This document shows, piece by piece, positions 7,930 through 14,677 of a stretch of 18,631 nucleotides of DNA. The notes under the pieces were generated by a model. The model made no database searches. It saw nothing but the letters and a program-made list of their open reading frames with translations, and was not told the DNA's origin. Origin of the DNA: Bacteroidales bacterium (GTDB lineage: Bacteria; Bacteroidota; Bacteroidia; Bacteroidales; UBA7960). The translations under genes and the position numbers were made by a program. The stretch lies in the NCBI GenBank assembly GCA_007128045.1, contig SKYG01000236.1:1-18631 (forward strand), given 5' to 3'. The first letter of the stretch is position 1. Every line of letters begins with the position of its first letter.

Positions 7930-8161
7930 ATGAAACGCCCATGTCGTAGATCCCGATTGTTTGGAGACAAACGCTTTGACACACAGAAAAATGATTATGG
8001 GCTCTGGACGCGTCCTAAACTACTTGACCTTCGACCTTCGACCTTCGACCTTCGACCTTCGACCTTTGACCTTCGACCTTCGACCTTCGACCTTCGACCT
8101 TCGACCTTTGACCTTTGACCTTCGACCTTCGACCTTCGACCTTTGACCTAATTATAAACCC
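7930..8161 (+). repeat. Modular start-linked repeat, unit B
   Basis: The first 70 bp (7930-7999) align without gaps to unit C (13904-13973), with 62 of 70 bases identical by hand count. They comprise ATGAAACGCCCATG, a CCCGATTG-TTTGG remnant of a hairpin, the core ACGCTTTGACACACAG (7971-7986) and ATGATTATG. A 17-unit heptamer array and the leader TAATTATAAACCC follow, and the next ATGAAA is the start of the decarboxylase gene. The same leader, with one base changed, ends unit D. Confidence 0.75.
8030..8148 (+). repeat. Heptamer tandem array, 17 units of TTCGACC/TTTGACC
   Basis: Seventeen uninterrupted 7-bp units can be counted: thirteen TTCGACC and four TTTGACC (the latter at 8065, 8107, 8114 and 8142), preceded by a partial unit TTGACC at 8024-8029. 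The array ends 13 bp before the decarboxylase ATG. The unit CTTTGAC also occurs in the conserved core of the surrounding repeat (CGCTTTGACACACA), so the array may have grown from it. Arrays of this purity are prone to slipped-strand length change. Confidence 0.95.
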
Positions 8162-9103
8162 ATGAAAAGAATCTTGATTACCGGGGGCGCCGGCTTTATA
8201 GGCTCCCATCTTTGTGAACGCCTTCTGAATGAAGACCACGAAATCATTTGTCTGGACAATTTCTTTACAGGGGCCAGGAAAAACATCATGCACCTGATGA
8301 ACAACCACCGCTTTGAGTTGATCAGACATGACATCACCCGCGAGATATTTCTGGAAGTAGATGAAATTTACAACCTGGCTTGCCCGGCATCGCCCGTGCA
8401 CTACCAGTATAACCCCATCAAAACCATCAAAACCTCCGTGATGGGCGCCATCAACATGCTTGGCATGGCCAAAAGAATCAGGGCAAAGATACTGCAGGCA
8501 TCTACAAGCGAGGTGTATGGAGACCCTACTGAGCATCCGCAAAAGGAAAGCTATTGGGGCAATGTGAACCCCATCGGCAAACGCTCCTGCTACGATGAAG
8601 GGAAACGATGCGCCGAAACGCTGTTTGTCGACTACCACGCCCAGAACAAGGTGCGAATCAAAATTATCAGGATATTCAATACTTATGGGCCCCGCATGCA
8701 ACCTGACGACGGGCGCGTTGTATCCAACTTCATCATACAGGCATTGCAGAACAAACCCATTACCATATACGGCGATGGCAACCAGACCCGCAGCTTTCAA
8801 TACGTCGACGACTTGCTCGAAGGCATGATCAGGTTCATGGATACTGAAGATAGCATTACAGGACCCATCAATATCGGCAACGAAAATGAATTCACCATTC
8901 GCGAACTTGCCGAAATGGTAATGGAGCTTACCAACTCCCAATCGGAAATCATCTTTCTACCCCTCCCGGAAAATGACCCGGTGCAAAGGAAACCCGACAT
9001 ATCCTATGCCAGGGAGCTGCTAAACTGGGAAGCCAGGGTGCAATTGCGCGAAGGACTTACAAAAACCATTGCCTACTTCGACAGCCTCCTAAAAACCCTC
9101 TGA
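8162..9103 (+). CDS. uxs: UDP-glucuronate decarboxylase (UDP-xylose synthase), SDR family
   Basis: This 313-residue extended short-chain dehydrogenase converts UDP-glucuronate to UDP-xylose through a 4-keto intermediate with bound NAD+. The nucleotide-binding motif is G8-G-A-G-F-I-G14. The family-specific NLACPASPVHYQYNPIKTIK segment at about 71-90 separates UXS from general epimerases. The active site shows T115-S-E117-V-Y-G-D and Y144-D-E-G-K148, preceded by SC. RIFNTYGPRM and DGNQTRSFQYVDDL complete the signature. Length is that of soluble bacterial UXS. The gene follows ugd, giving a two-step UDP-Glc to UDP-GlcA to UDP-Xyl route, and overlaps the next glycosyltransferase by one base (TGATG). 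The start is MKRILITGG; its ATG is supplied by the end of repeat unit B, and no Shine-Dalgarno sequence is present. Confidence 0.95.
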   Translation: MKRILITGGAGFIGSHLCERLLNEDHEIICLDNFFTGARKNIMHLMNNHRFELIRHDITREIFLEVDEIYNLACPASPVHYQYNPIKTIKTSVMGAINMLGMAKRIRAKILQASTSEVYGDPTEHPQKESYWGNVNPIGKRSCYDEGKRCAETLFVDYHAQNKVRIKIIRIFNTYGPRMQPDDGRVVSNFIIQALQNKPITIYGDGNQTRSFQYVDDLLEGMIRFMDTEDSITGPINIGNENEFTIRELAEMVMELTNSQSEIIFLPLPENDPVQRKPDISYARELLNWEARVQLREGLTKTIAYFDSLLKTL

Positions 9104-10074
9104 TGGAAGGAAAGAACCCACTTGTGTCAATCATCACCGTCAACTACAACCAGGCGGCTGTCACAAACGATCTGCTTGCATCGCTTAATCAGGTCGTTTC
9201 TCCTTCGTTTGAAGTGATTGTTGTCGATAACGGATCGAAAGATAATGACTATAAACGTATTGACACCTCCTATCCTTTTGCAAGCCTCATTATAAGCAAA
9301 GTGAACCTTGGCTTTGCCGGAGGCAATAACCTGGGCGTAAAGGCTGCACGCGGGTCGTTTTTGCTCTTCCTGAATAACGACACTGAAGTGGCCTCAGACT
9401 TCTTGTTGCCCATGATCGAATTGTTCAAAAAAGATAAACACGTGGGTGCCGTTAGTCCAAAAATCAGGTATTTCTACCAAAACGACACCATTCAATATGC
9501 CGGGTTCTCACCCATGAACCGCTTTACCATGCGTATGCATGCCATCGGATTTAAAGAAGTGGACAAAGGCCAGCACGACCAGGTAAGAGAAACACACTTC
9601 GCCCATGGATGCGCCATGATGGTTCCCAGAGAAGTGCTCGAAAAAGTTGGCCCTATGCGCGAAGAATACTTCCTGTATTACGAGGAACACGACTGGAGCA
9701 CCCGAATAAGAAAAGCCGGTTACAGCATCATGTTTCAACCCAACGCACTGGTGCTGCACAAAGAATCTGTCGCCGTTGAAAAAGACAGCCCGCTGAAAGT
9801 CCATTACCTCCAAAGAAACCGTATCCTTTACATGCGTAGAAATATTGCCGGAATGGCAAAACTGATTCCGCTGATATACCTTATTGCCGTTTCGGTACCG
9901 AAAAATGTTCTCAGCTATCTCCTGTCAGGTAAACGCGCCTACCTCTCCGCATATGTTCAGGCCCTGAGATGGCACCTAACCAATCTATCACTAAAGCATA
10001 TCGAAGGGCCTATGCCCTCATATAAGGCAAGCAGCCACACAATGAAACCCGGCAATCAGATTTCCAATAAATAG
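9103..10074 (+). CDS. GT2 family glycosyltransferase (rhamnosyltransferase-like)
   Basis: The 323-residue enzyme has a GT-A fold typical of the WcaA/rhamnosyltransferase-like branch of GT2. The N-terminal strand VSIITVNYNQ is followed by V40-V-D-N-G-S45, then NLGFAGGNNLGVKAA, which is highly characteristic. The metal-binding DXD equivalent is L-N91-N-D93-T-E. The catalytic-base region is YYEEHDW (192-198), in place of the more usual E-D-(V/T)-D. A C-terminal hydrophobic stretch (about 250-275) may associate with the membrane. It would transfer a sugar from a nucleotide donor onto the growing lipid-linked repeat unit at the cytoplasmic face; donor and linkage cannot be read out. It overlaps the decarboxylase stop by one base and lies 7 bp before the next GT2 gene, so the three are probably cotranscribed. 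Confidence 0.9.
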   Translation: MEGKNPLVSIITVNYNQAAVTNDLLASLNQVVSPSFEVIVVDNGSKDNDYKRIDTSYPFASLIISKVNLGFAGGNNLGVKAARGSFLLFLNNDTEVASDFLLPMIELFKKDKHVGAVSPKIRYFYQNDTIQYAGFSPMNRFTMRMHAIGFKEVDKGQHDQVRETHFAHGCAMMVPREVLEKVGPMREEYFLYYEEHDWSTRIRKAGYSIMFQPNALVLHKESVAVEKDSPLKVHYLQRNRILYMRRNIAGMAKLIPLIYLIAVSVPKNVLSYLLSGKRAYLSAYVQALRWHLTNLSLKHIEGPMPSYKASSHTMKPGNQISNK

Positions 10075-10081
10075 TATTGTC

Positions 10082-11269
10082 ATGCAAATTTTCAGCCAGA
10101 TCGTCAGCCTGATCATCTTCATATACCTTGGCGCCTTTGCCCTCTACTACCTTGTGTTTGCCCTGGCAGCCCTGTTCTACCGCGAAAAAAAGCAACACAT
10201 AAACAAGCAGGACAAAACATGCGTGGTGTTAATTCCTGCCTATAAAGAAGACAATGTAATCGTTGATACAGCCAGGTCAGCAGCAGCACATCAGAGCCAA
10301 TTATGCCGCTTTGATGTGGTCGTAATCGCTGATTCACTGAAGCCCGAAACCATCAGCAAACTGTCGGCACTGCCCATCATCATGATCGAGGTGAGCTTTG
10401 AAAAAAGCACAAAATCCAAAGCACTTAACCAGGCCATCAACACCTTGACAACTCAATACGATTATGCTGTCGTGCTCGACGGCGATAACATCATGGCCGA
10501 CGGATTTATTAATGAAATCTATGGCCGTCTGCAAAGTGGGTTCCAAATCGTACAAGGCCACCGCCAGGACAAAAACAGGAACACCCGTTTTGCCGTGCTG
10601 GATGCAGTTAGTGAAGGCGTCAATAACAACATCTTCCGGAAGGGACATCGTGTGCTGGGCTTGTCAGCTGCGCTGATTGGCTCGGCCTTTGCCATATCCT
10701 ACCCGCTTTTCGTAAAGATGATGCGCGAAATACAAGCTATTGGAGGATTCGACAAGGAATTGGAGATCAAAACCCTCAGAGCAGGCATGCGCATTGGCTT
10801 TGCCGAAAAGGCCGTGGTCTATGATGAAAAGGTACAGCAGGCAGATGTATTCGTCCAACAGCGCCGCCGGTGGCTGTCTGCACAATTTATCTACTTTTCA
10901 AGGTACTTCCTGACAGCTTGTAAAGAATTGGTTCGGAATGGAAATATCGATCTGTTCGACAAAGTGATTCAGATGGTCTCCCCACCCCGTGTAATCCTGC
11001 TCGGACTGTCGGCCATCCTGGCCGCCATGATGTGCCTGCTGCAACTATGGCTTGGAGGCAGCGCATGGGTCAGCCCCGACTGCCAGGTATGGCTTGCCTT
11101 GTTTGGCGTGTCGCTGACAGCTATTATGGTGGCAACACCCCGAAAATATTATACCACACAGACGTTCAAAGCGCTGCTCTCATTGCCCAAAGCATTCGTG
11201 CTAATGTTTCTTACCCTGTTTAAACTCAAGGGTGCCAACAAAAAATTCATTCATACCCGGCATGGATAA
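10082..11269 (+). CDS. Membrane GT2 family glycosyltransferase (IcaA/cellulose-synthase-like)
   Basis: The 395-residue product has an N-terminal transmembrane helix (about 7-33), a cytoplasmic GT2 domain and two or more C-terminal hydrophobic segments (about 300-350 and 370-390). Processive-type GT2 motifs are present: VVLIPAYKED, V-L-D133-G-D135-N (DXD), K225-E-L-E228 near the usual acceptor-site acidic pair, and Q259-Q-R-R-R-W264 matching QxxRW. QxxRW is shared by IcaA, hyaluronan and cellulose synthases but also by some single-addition membrane transferases. In a locus with Wzx and Wzy, single transfer to a lipid-linked intermediate is more likely than synthase-type polymerisation, but this is inference. 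The gene starts 7 bp after the previous glycosyltransferase stop, without a visible Shine-Dalgarno sequence. Confidence 0.87.
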   Translation: MQIFSQIVSLIIFIYLGAFALYYLVFALAALFYREKKQHINKQDKTCVVLIPAYKEDNVIVDTARSAAAHQSQLCRFDVVVIADSLKPETISKLSALPIIMIEVSFEKSTKSKALNQAINTLTTQYDYAVVLDGDNIMADGFINEIYGRLQSGFQIVQGHRQDKNRNTRFAVLDAVSEGVNNNIFRKGHRVLGLSAALIGSAFAISYPLFVKMMREIQAIGGFDKELEIKTLRAGMRIGFAEKAVVYDEKVQQADVFVQQRRRWLSAQFIYFSRYFLTACKELVRNGNIDLFDKVIQMVSPPRVILLGLSAILAAMMCLLQLWLGGSAWVSPDCQVWLALFGVSLTAIMVATPRKYYTTQTFKALLSLPKAFVLMFLTLFKLKGANKKFIHTRHG

Positions 11270-11330
11270 GTCGTAAACGGCCGGGATATATATGCTAAGC
11301 CATCAACAGTATTAATCAAATTTCAGAAAG

Positions 11331-12479
11331 ATGATCATCGGTATTGAAGCCCAACGGATATTCCGGACCAAAAAGCATGGTATGGATATGGTGGCCCTGG
11401 AGCTGATCAGGAACCTACAGCGTATCGACAAGGAAAACCAATATATCATCTTTGTAAAGCCCGATGAAGACAGGCAGGTGATCAAAGAATCAGCCAATTT
11501 TCGCATCGTCGAACTGGGTGGAGGCCCCTACCCCACCTGGGAACAGATCGCCCTGCCCAGGGCCGCAAAAAAAATGGGATGCGACATCCTGCATTGTACA
11601 AGCAATACGGCACCCGTCTTTTCAAAAGTCCCCCTGGTTATCACCCTGCACGACATCATCTACCTGGAAAGTATCAGCCTGCTAAAAAAAGGGGGCACCT
11701 GGTATCAGAAACTGGGCAATATGTACCGACGATGGGTGGTGCCACCCGTGGTAAAAAAGGCGAAGAAGGTCATTACCGTATCCCATTTTGAAAAAGACCG
11801 CATCAACAACTTCTTTGGATTCGATGATGACCGTCTTGTGGCAGTGTATAACGGCGTGGGAGAACACTTCAAGCCTGTAACCGACACCATGCTGCTGAAC
11901 CAGGTAAAGCAAACATACAAACTGCCGGAGCGCTTTCTTTTCTTTCTCGGAAACACAGACCCCAAGAAAAATACGCCGAATGTGCTGAAGGCTTTTGCCC
12001 GCTTTAACGAAACTGTTGCTGACAAATACAAGCTGGTGATGCTCGATTACGAAGAAGCCGCCCTGCAAAAAATCCTTAAAGATATCGGCCATCCTGACAT
12101 CCGAAAAGACATACATCTGACAGGCTATGTAGTAAATACTGACCTCCCTGCCATTATCAGCCAGTGCGAAGTATTTCTCTATCCATCTCTACGTGAAAGC
12201 TTCGGCATCCCAATCCTGGAAGGTATGGCTTGTGGTGTGCCAGTGATCACATCCAACACGTCCAGCATGCCCGAAGTGGCCGGCAACGCCGCCCTGCTCG
12301 TTGACCCGAACAAACCCGAGGAAATATGGCAGGCCATGGTAAAACTCACCTCCGACCTTGAGGCCCGCAATGATTTCATCGCCAAAGGTTTGATCCGCGC
12401 CAATGACTTCTCATGGCTAAACATGGCCAGAGATGTACTTTCACTTTACAAGGACCTGAATCCTCAACCTCAACCTTAA
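11331..12479 (+). CDS. GT4 family glycosyltransferase
   Basis: The 382-residue product is a GT-B fold retaining glycosyltransferase of the GT4 (Glycos_transf_1) family. The N-terminal domain starts MIIGIEAQRIFRTKKHGMD, a glycine/histidine-bearing loop common near the acceptor site, and carries ITLHDIIYLES around residue 107. The C-terminal domain has FLFFLGNTDPKKN for donor phosphate binding and the EX7E motif E289-S-F-G-I-P-I-L-E297-GMACGVPVITSN. These enzymes usually act as alpha-mannosyl-, glucosyl- or related transferases; the donor is unknown. The last codons, NPQPQP, are encoded by a CCTCAA hexamer array that runs past the stop codon, so the natural C-terminus may have been modified by the repeat. 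The 61-bp gap before it contains no clear promoter; the start is preceded by purine-rich CAGAAAG. Confidence 0.92.
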   Translation: MIIGIEAQRIFRTKKHGMDMVALELIRNLQRIDKENQYIIFVKPDEDRQVIKESANFRIVELGGGPYPTWEQIALPRAAKKMGCDILHCTSNTAPVFSKVPLVITLHDIIYLESISLLKKGGTWYQKLGNMYRRWVVPPVVKKAKKVITVSHFEKDRINNFFGFDDDRLVAVYNGVGEHFKPVTDTMLLNQVKQTYKLPERFLFFLGNTDPKKNTPNVLKAFARFNETVADKYKLVMLDYEEAALQKILKDIGHPDIRKDIHLTGYVVNTDLPAIISQCEVFLYPSLRESFGIPILEGMACGVPVITSNTSSMPEVAGNAALLVDPNKPEEIWQAMVKLTSDLEARNDFIAKGLIRANDFSWLNMARDVLSLYKDLNPQPQP

Positions 12480-12546
12480 CCTCAATCTATATGGGATCCC
12501 TCACATTCGTTCGGGACTTCGCTTCGCTCAGCCTCAACCTCAACCT
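12462..12546 (+). repeat. CCTCAA hexamer arrays flanking a 55-bp spacer
   Basis: The first array is CCTCAA, CCTCAA, CCTTAA, CCTCAA (12462-12485) and covers the last codons and stop of the upstream glycosyltransferase. The second is CCTCAA, CCTCAA, CCT (12532-12546) and abuts the ATG of the next gene. They share the perfect 15-bp direct repeat CCTCAACCTCAACCT at 12462-12476 and 12532-12546, 70 bp apart. The interval includes the palindrome GGGATCCC (12493-12500) and a TTCGGGACTTCGCTTCGC segment. Confidence 0.9.
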
Positions 12547-13752
12547 ATGATACAGAACCGCGACTTCATAGTAATTGGCATACAGGCCTGGGACATCGAC
12601 ATCGGCAGCAATTGTAAGAATATCGCCACCGAGATTGCCCACCACAACAGGGTGCTGTATGTGAACCCGCCGCTCGACAGGTTTACCATCTGGCGCGGCC
12701 GGAATGAACCCAAAATCCGTAAACGAATCGACATCCAGCAGGGCAAACAGGCCGACCTGATAAAGATTGAAGAAAACCTCTGGAATCTGAACCCCATCGG
12801 GGTGGTAGAATCAATCAACAACATCGGTATACAATGGCTGTACGACCTGCTGAACAAGCGCAACAACCGGATTTTTGCCAGGTCCATCCTGTCTGCGGCG
12901 AACCGCCTGGGATTCAAAGATTATGTACTCTTCAACGACAGCTCCATGTTCCAGGGGCTCTATCAGAAGGAACTGCTGAAACCAACCACCTACGTGTATT
13001 ATATGCGCGACTATCTGGTAAAAAACCCTTACTGGCGCAGACAGGGCGTCAGGCTCGAACCCCAACTGATACAAAAAGCCGATGTGGTTGTAACCAACTC
13101 CACCCTCTATGCCGATTATGGAAAACAGTATAACAAGCATTCATACATGGTAGGACAAGGCTGCGATGTAAGCCTGTTCGATGATGTAGCACGGCACATA
13201 GAGGTTGCCCCAGACCTTGAGGGTATTCCAAAACCCATCCTTGGTTATGTAGGTTTTTTGTCATCGAGGCGGCTCGACATCCCATTGCTCGAGAAGATTG
13301 CAACCGCAATGCCGAAGATCAGCATGGTCCTTGTCGGACCCGAAGATGACGTTTTTAGAGCCTCTGCGCTGCACAGCATGGGCAATGTCTTCTTCCTGGG
13401 CGCACGTGAACCCGACACACTGCCATCCTATATCAAGGGGTTTGATGTATGCATGAACCCACAGCTGATCAACGATGCCACCATAGGCAACTATCCGCGT
13501 AAAATCGACGAATACCTGGCCATGGGCAAACCCGTGCTGGCTACCTCAACACCGGCCATGTCCTATTTTGAAGACCACACCTACCTGGCAAACGGGCTCG
13601 AAGGCTACCTTGAAAACCTCGATCTGGCATTACTGGATAACACGCCCGAAAAGGCCACCACACGAAGAGAGTATGCCCGCAGCCATACATGGGAGAACAA
13701 CGTACTAGCAATCTATAAACACATCAACGACATGCAGTCCCCAAACCCGTAA
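12547..13752 (+). CDS. GT-B glycosyltransferase, TuaH-like
   Basis: The 401-residue protein resembles teichuronic-acid glycosyltransferases of the TuaH type within the GT4-like group. Features seen are the N-terminal FIVIGIQAWDIDIGSNCKNI, a VLYVNPPLDR segment, YYMRDYLVKNPYWRRQG, the domain-linking KADVVVTNSTLYADYG, a C-terminal donor domain with LGYVGFLSSRRLDIPLLEKI and MVLVGPED, and NYPRKIDEYLAMGKPVLATSTP where the GT4 donor-ribose glutamate is expected. Only the second glutamate of an EX7E pattern is obvious. It would add one sugar to the lipid-linked repeat unit; donor unknown. The ATG at 12547 directly follows a CCTCAA repeat and has no Shine-Dalgarno sequence. It is separated from the preceding GT4 gene by only 67 bp. 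Confidence 0.82.
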   Translation: MIQNRDFIVIGIQAWDIDIGSNCKNIATEIAHHNRVLYVNPPLDRFTIWRGRNEPKIRKRIDIQQGKQADLIKIEENLWNLNPIGVVESINNIGIQWLYDLLNKRNNRIFARSILSAANRLGFKDYVLFNDSSMFQGLYQKELLKPTTYVYYMRDYLVKNPYWRRQGVRLEPQLIQKADVVVTNSTLYADYGKQYNKHSYMVGQGCDVSLFDDVARHIEVAPDLEGIPKPILGYVGFLSSRRLDIPLLEKIATAMPKISMVLVGPEDDVFRASALHSMGNVFFLGAREPDTLPSYIKGFDVCMNPQLINDATIGNYPRKIDEYLAMGKPVLATSTPAMSYFEDHTYLANGLEGYLENLDLALLDNTPEKATTRREYARSHTWENNVLAIYKHINDMQSPNP

Positions 13753-13790
13753 TTCGCCATGCCTTAAACATCATATCTGTTAAAGGCGCA

Positions 13791-13798
13791 TTACTTTG
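13791..13798 (+). promoter_or_regulatory. Candidate -7 promoter box, possibly displaced from its gene
   Basis: TTACTTTG differs from the Bacteroidota -7 consensus TAnnTTTG at one informative base. It is followed by CC and an A-rich leader (about 13801-13816) ending in AACAG directly before ATGAAA at 13817, the usual look of a gene start in this phylum. That ATG opens only a 4-codon frame. No TTTG lies at the expected -33 position. It may be the original promoter of the acetyltransferase, now about 250 bp upstream of it. Confidence 0.35.
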
Positions 13799-13817
13799 CC
13801 TAAAAAAAATAAACAGA

Positions 13818-13875
13818 TGAAACCCACATGACGTGCACGTCACAAAAGGATATGAACAAACGTTAGTGGGTTCCA
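13818..13875. repeat. Inverted repeat enclosing a perfect 14-bp palindrome
   Basis: TGAAACCCAC (13818-13827) pairs with GTGGGTTCCA (13866-13875) at 9 of 10 positions. Between the arms lies TGACGTGCACGTCA (13829-13842), a perfect 14-bp palindrome. The palindrome has the symmetry of a dimeric regulator operator, and the outer arms could form a cruciform or RNA stem. No T-run follows, so a terminator is unlikely. Function unknown. Confidence 0.6.
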
Positions 13876-13903
13876 TTTAACCGATTTAATCAAATTTATC
13901 CGA

Positions 13904-14039
13904 ATGAAATACCCATGTCGAAGATCCCGATTGGTCGGGGACAAACGCTTTGACACACAGGAGAATGATTATGAACGTTGGGCACCTCCCAAACATTATG
14001 ACTTTCAGACCTTCAGACTTTCAGACAATTTATAAACAT
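13904..14039 (+). repeat. Modular start-linked repeat, unit C
   Basis: The unit starts ATGAAATACCCATG (13904-13917), contains a good small hairpin CCCGA-TTGG-TCGGG (13926-13939), the core ACGCTTTGACACACAG and ATGATTATG (to 13973). It then has three 8-mers ACTTTCAG, ACCTTCAG, ACTTTCAG (14001-14024) and the leader ACAATTTATAAACAT. This is followed directly by ATGAAAAAATGAGC, where the acetyltransferase ATG (14048) overlaps the TGA of a 3-codon frame started by the repeat's own ATG (14040). Confidence 0.75.
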
Positions 14040-14047
14040 ATGAAAAA

Positions 14048-14674
14048 ATGAGCATCGTATCAAAAATCAAAAGCAACGCCAAAGTCAAGCAGTTTGTACT
14101 TTGGATGATTTCGCCACCCCGGCGGCCCAGGCCGCGTCTGTGGGTGAAGTGGTTCGTGAATCCGTTTGTGCACAAAAAGGGAAAAAACACCGTCATCAGG
14201 CGCCGCATGTCGCGTATCGACGTATTTCCCTACAAGCGCTTTGACGTGGGCAATGATACCACCATAGAAGATTTTACCGTCATCAACAACGGAGTCGGAG
14301 ATGTGATCATTGGCAACAGGGTACGCGTGGGGATTGGCACTGTAATCATAGGTCCTGTTACCATGGGCCATGGTTCGGGCACCGGCCAACACGTGTTCAT
14401 CAGTGGCTTTAATCACGGTTATGCTGATGGCAATAAAAACTCCAGTGCACAGCCACTTGACATCAAAGGAGTAATCATAGAAGACGAAGCCCATATCGGT
14501 GCCAATTCAGTTGTTACAGCCGGAGTTACCATTGGCAGGCGCACCCAGATAGGTGCAGGAAGTGTCGTTACCAAAAACATTCCTCCCTTTTCAGTGGCTG
14601 TGGGTAATCCGGCACGCGTTATCAAACAATTTAATCACGACACACAACAGTGGGATCGTATTGAAAAACAATGA
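14048..14674 (+). CDS. Left-handed beta-helix (hexapeptide) O-acetyltransferase
   Basis: The 208-residue product is a hexapeptide-repeat acyltransferase. After a basic N-terminal region (about 1-60) come hexapeptide repeats: DTTIEDFTVINNG, V-I-I-GNRVRVGIGTVIIG, then GVIIEDEAHIGANSVVTAGVTIGRRTQIGAGSVVT. The usual end VAVGNPARVIKQF follows. A loop bearing histidines (GFNHGYAD, about 119-126) is where the catalytic His of this LbH-MAT-like family is found. It would transfer acetyl from acetyl-CoA to a sugar hydroxyl of the repeat unit. I use the ATG at 14048; the ATG at 14040 supplied by the upstream repeat is out of frame and stops after three codons, overlapping by ATGA. Its 5' region is built from repeat unit C. 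Confidence 0.88.
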   Translation: MSIVSKIKSNAKVKQFVLWMISPPRRPRPRLWVKWFVNPFVHKKGKNTVIRRRMSRIDVFPYKRFDVGNDTTIEDFTVINNGVGDVIIGNRVRVGIGTVIIGPVTMGHGSGTGQHVFISGFNHGYADGNKNSSAQPLDIKGVIIEDEAHIGANSVVTAGVTIGRRTQIGAGSVVTKNIPPFSVAVGNPARVIKQFNHDTQQWDRIEKQ

Positions 14675-14677
14675 CAA

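Larger units (their letters stand above)
7761..8161. repeat. 401-bp repeat-filled gap between ugd and the decarboxylase gene
   Basis: No protein gene is supported here. The first 48 bp contain an ATCCGTGGC-AATCCGCG imperfect direct repeat (7776-7791). The rest consists of two consecutive copies of a modular repeat (units A and B, listed separately) joined by a 21-bp spacer (7909-7929). It ends in a 17-unit heptamer array and an A-rich leader that reaches the decarboxylase ATG. ORFs through this gap, such as 7909-8118, only translate the heptamers into LRPSTFD-type repeats and are not credible genes. Confidence 0.8.
13753..14047. repeat. 295-bp repeat-bearing gap before the acetyltransferase gene
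   Basis: From left to right this gap holds a TTACTTTG box followed by an A-rich leader and ATGAAACCC (13791-13825), an inverted repeat around a 14-bp palindrome (13818-13875), an AT-rich stretch (13873-13903), then repeat unit C ending at the acetyltransferase start. Short ORFs are present, including a 43-codon ORF at 13904-14035, but none looks like an established gene. Confidence 0.75.

Noticed and set aside
7909..8146. ORFs translating into LRPSTFD repeats, on the plus strand
   Set aside because: They are readings of the 7-bp array, which keeps one frame open because 7 x 3 = 21 without stops. There is no non-repeat domain, and the frame ends inside the array.
8030..8148. CRISPR-like array
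   Set aside because: The 7-bp units are contiguous without spacers, and no cas genes are nearby.
8015..8941. 308-residue minus-strand ORF
   Set aside because: It is antisense to the decarboxylase, whose motifs are complete. Its C-terminus is only reversed heptamer repeats.
10082..11269. Stand-alone synthase (hyaluronan or PNAG type) polymer system
   Set aside because: The QxxRW motif fits, but the protein has few membrane helices, and the locus has Wzx, Wzy, co-polymerase and priming transferase. A single-addition role is simpler.
12490..12531. Mobile-element insertion between the two GT-B genes
   Set aside because: The spacer has a short palindrome and GC-rich hairpin potential but no terminal inverted repeats, transposase or target duplication beyond the CCTCAA arrays.
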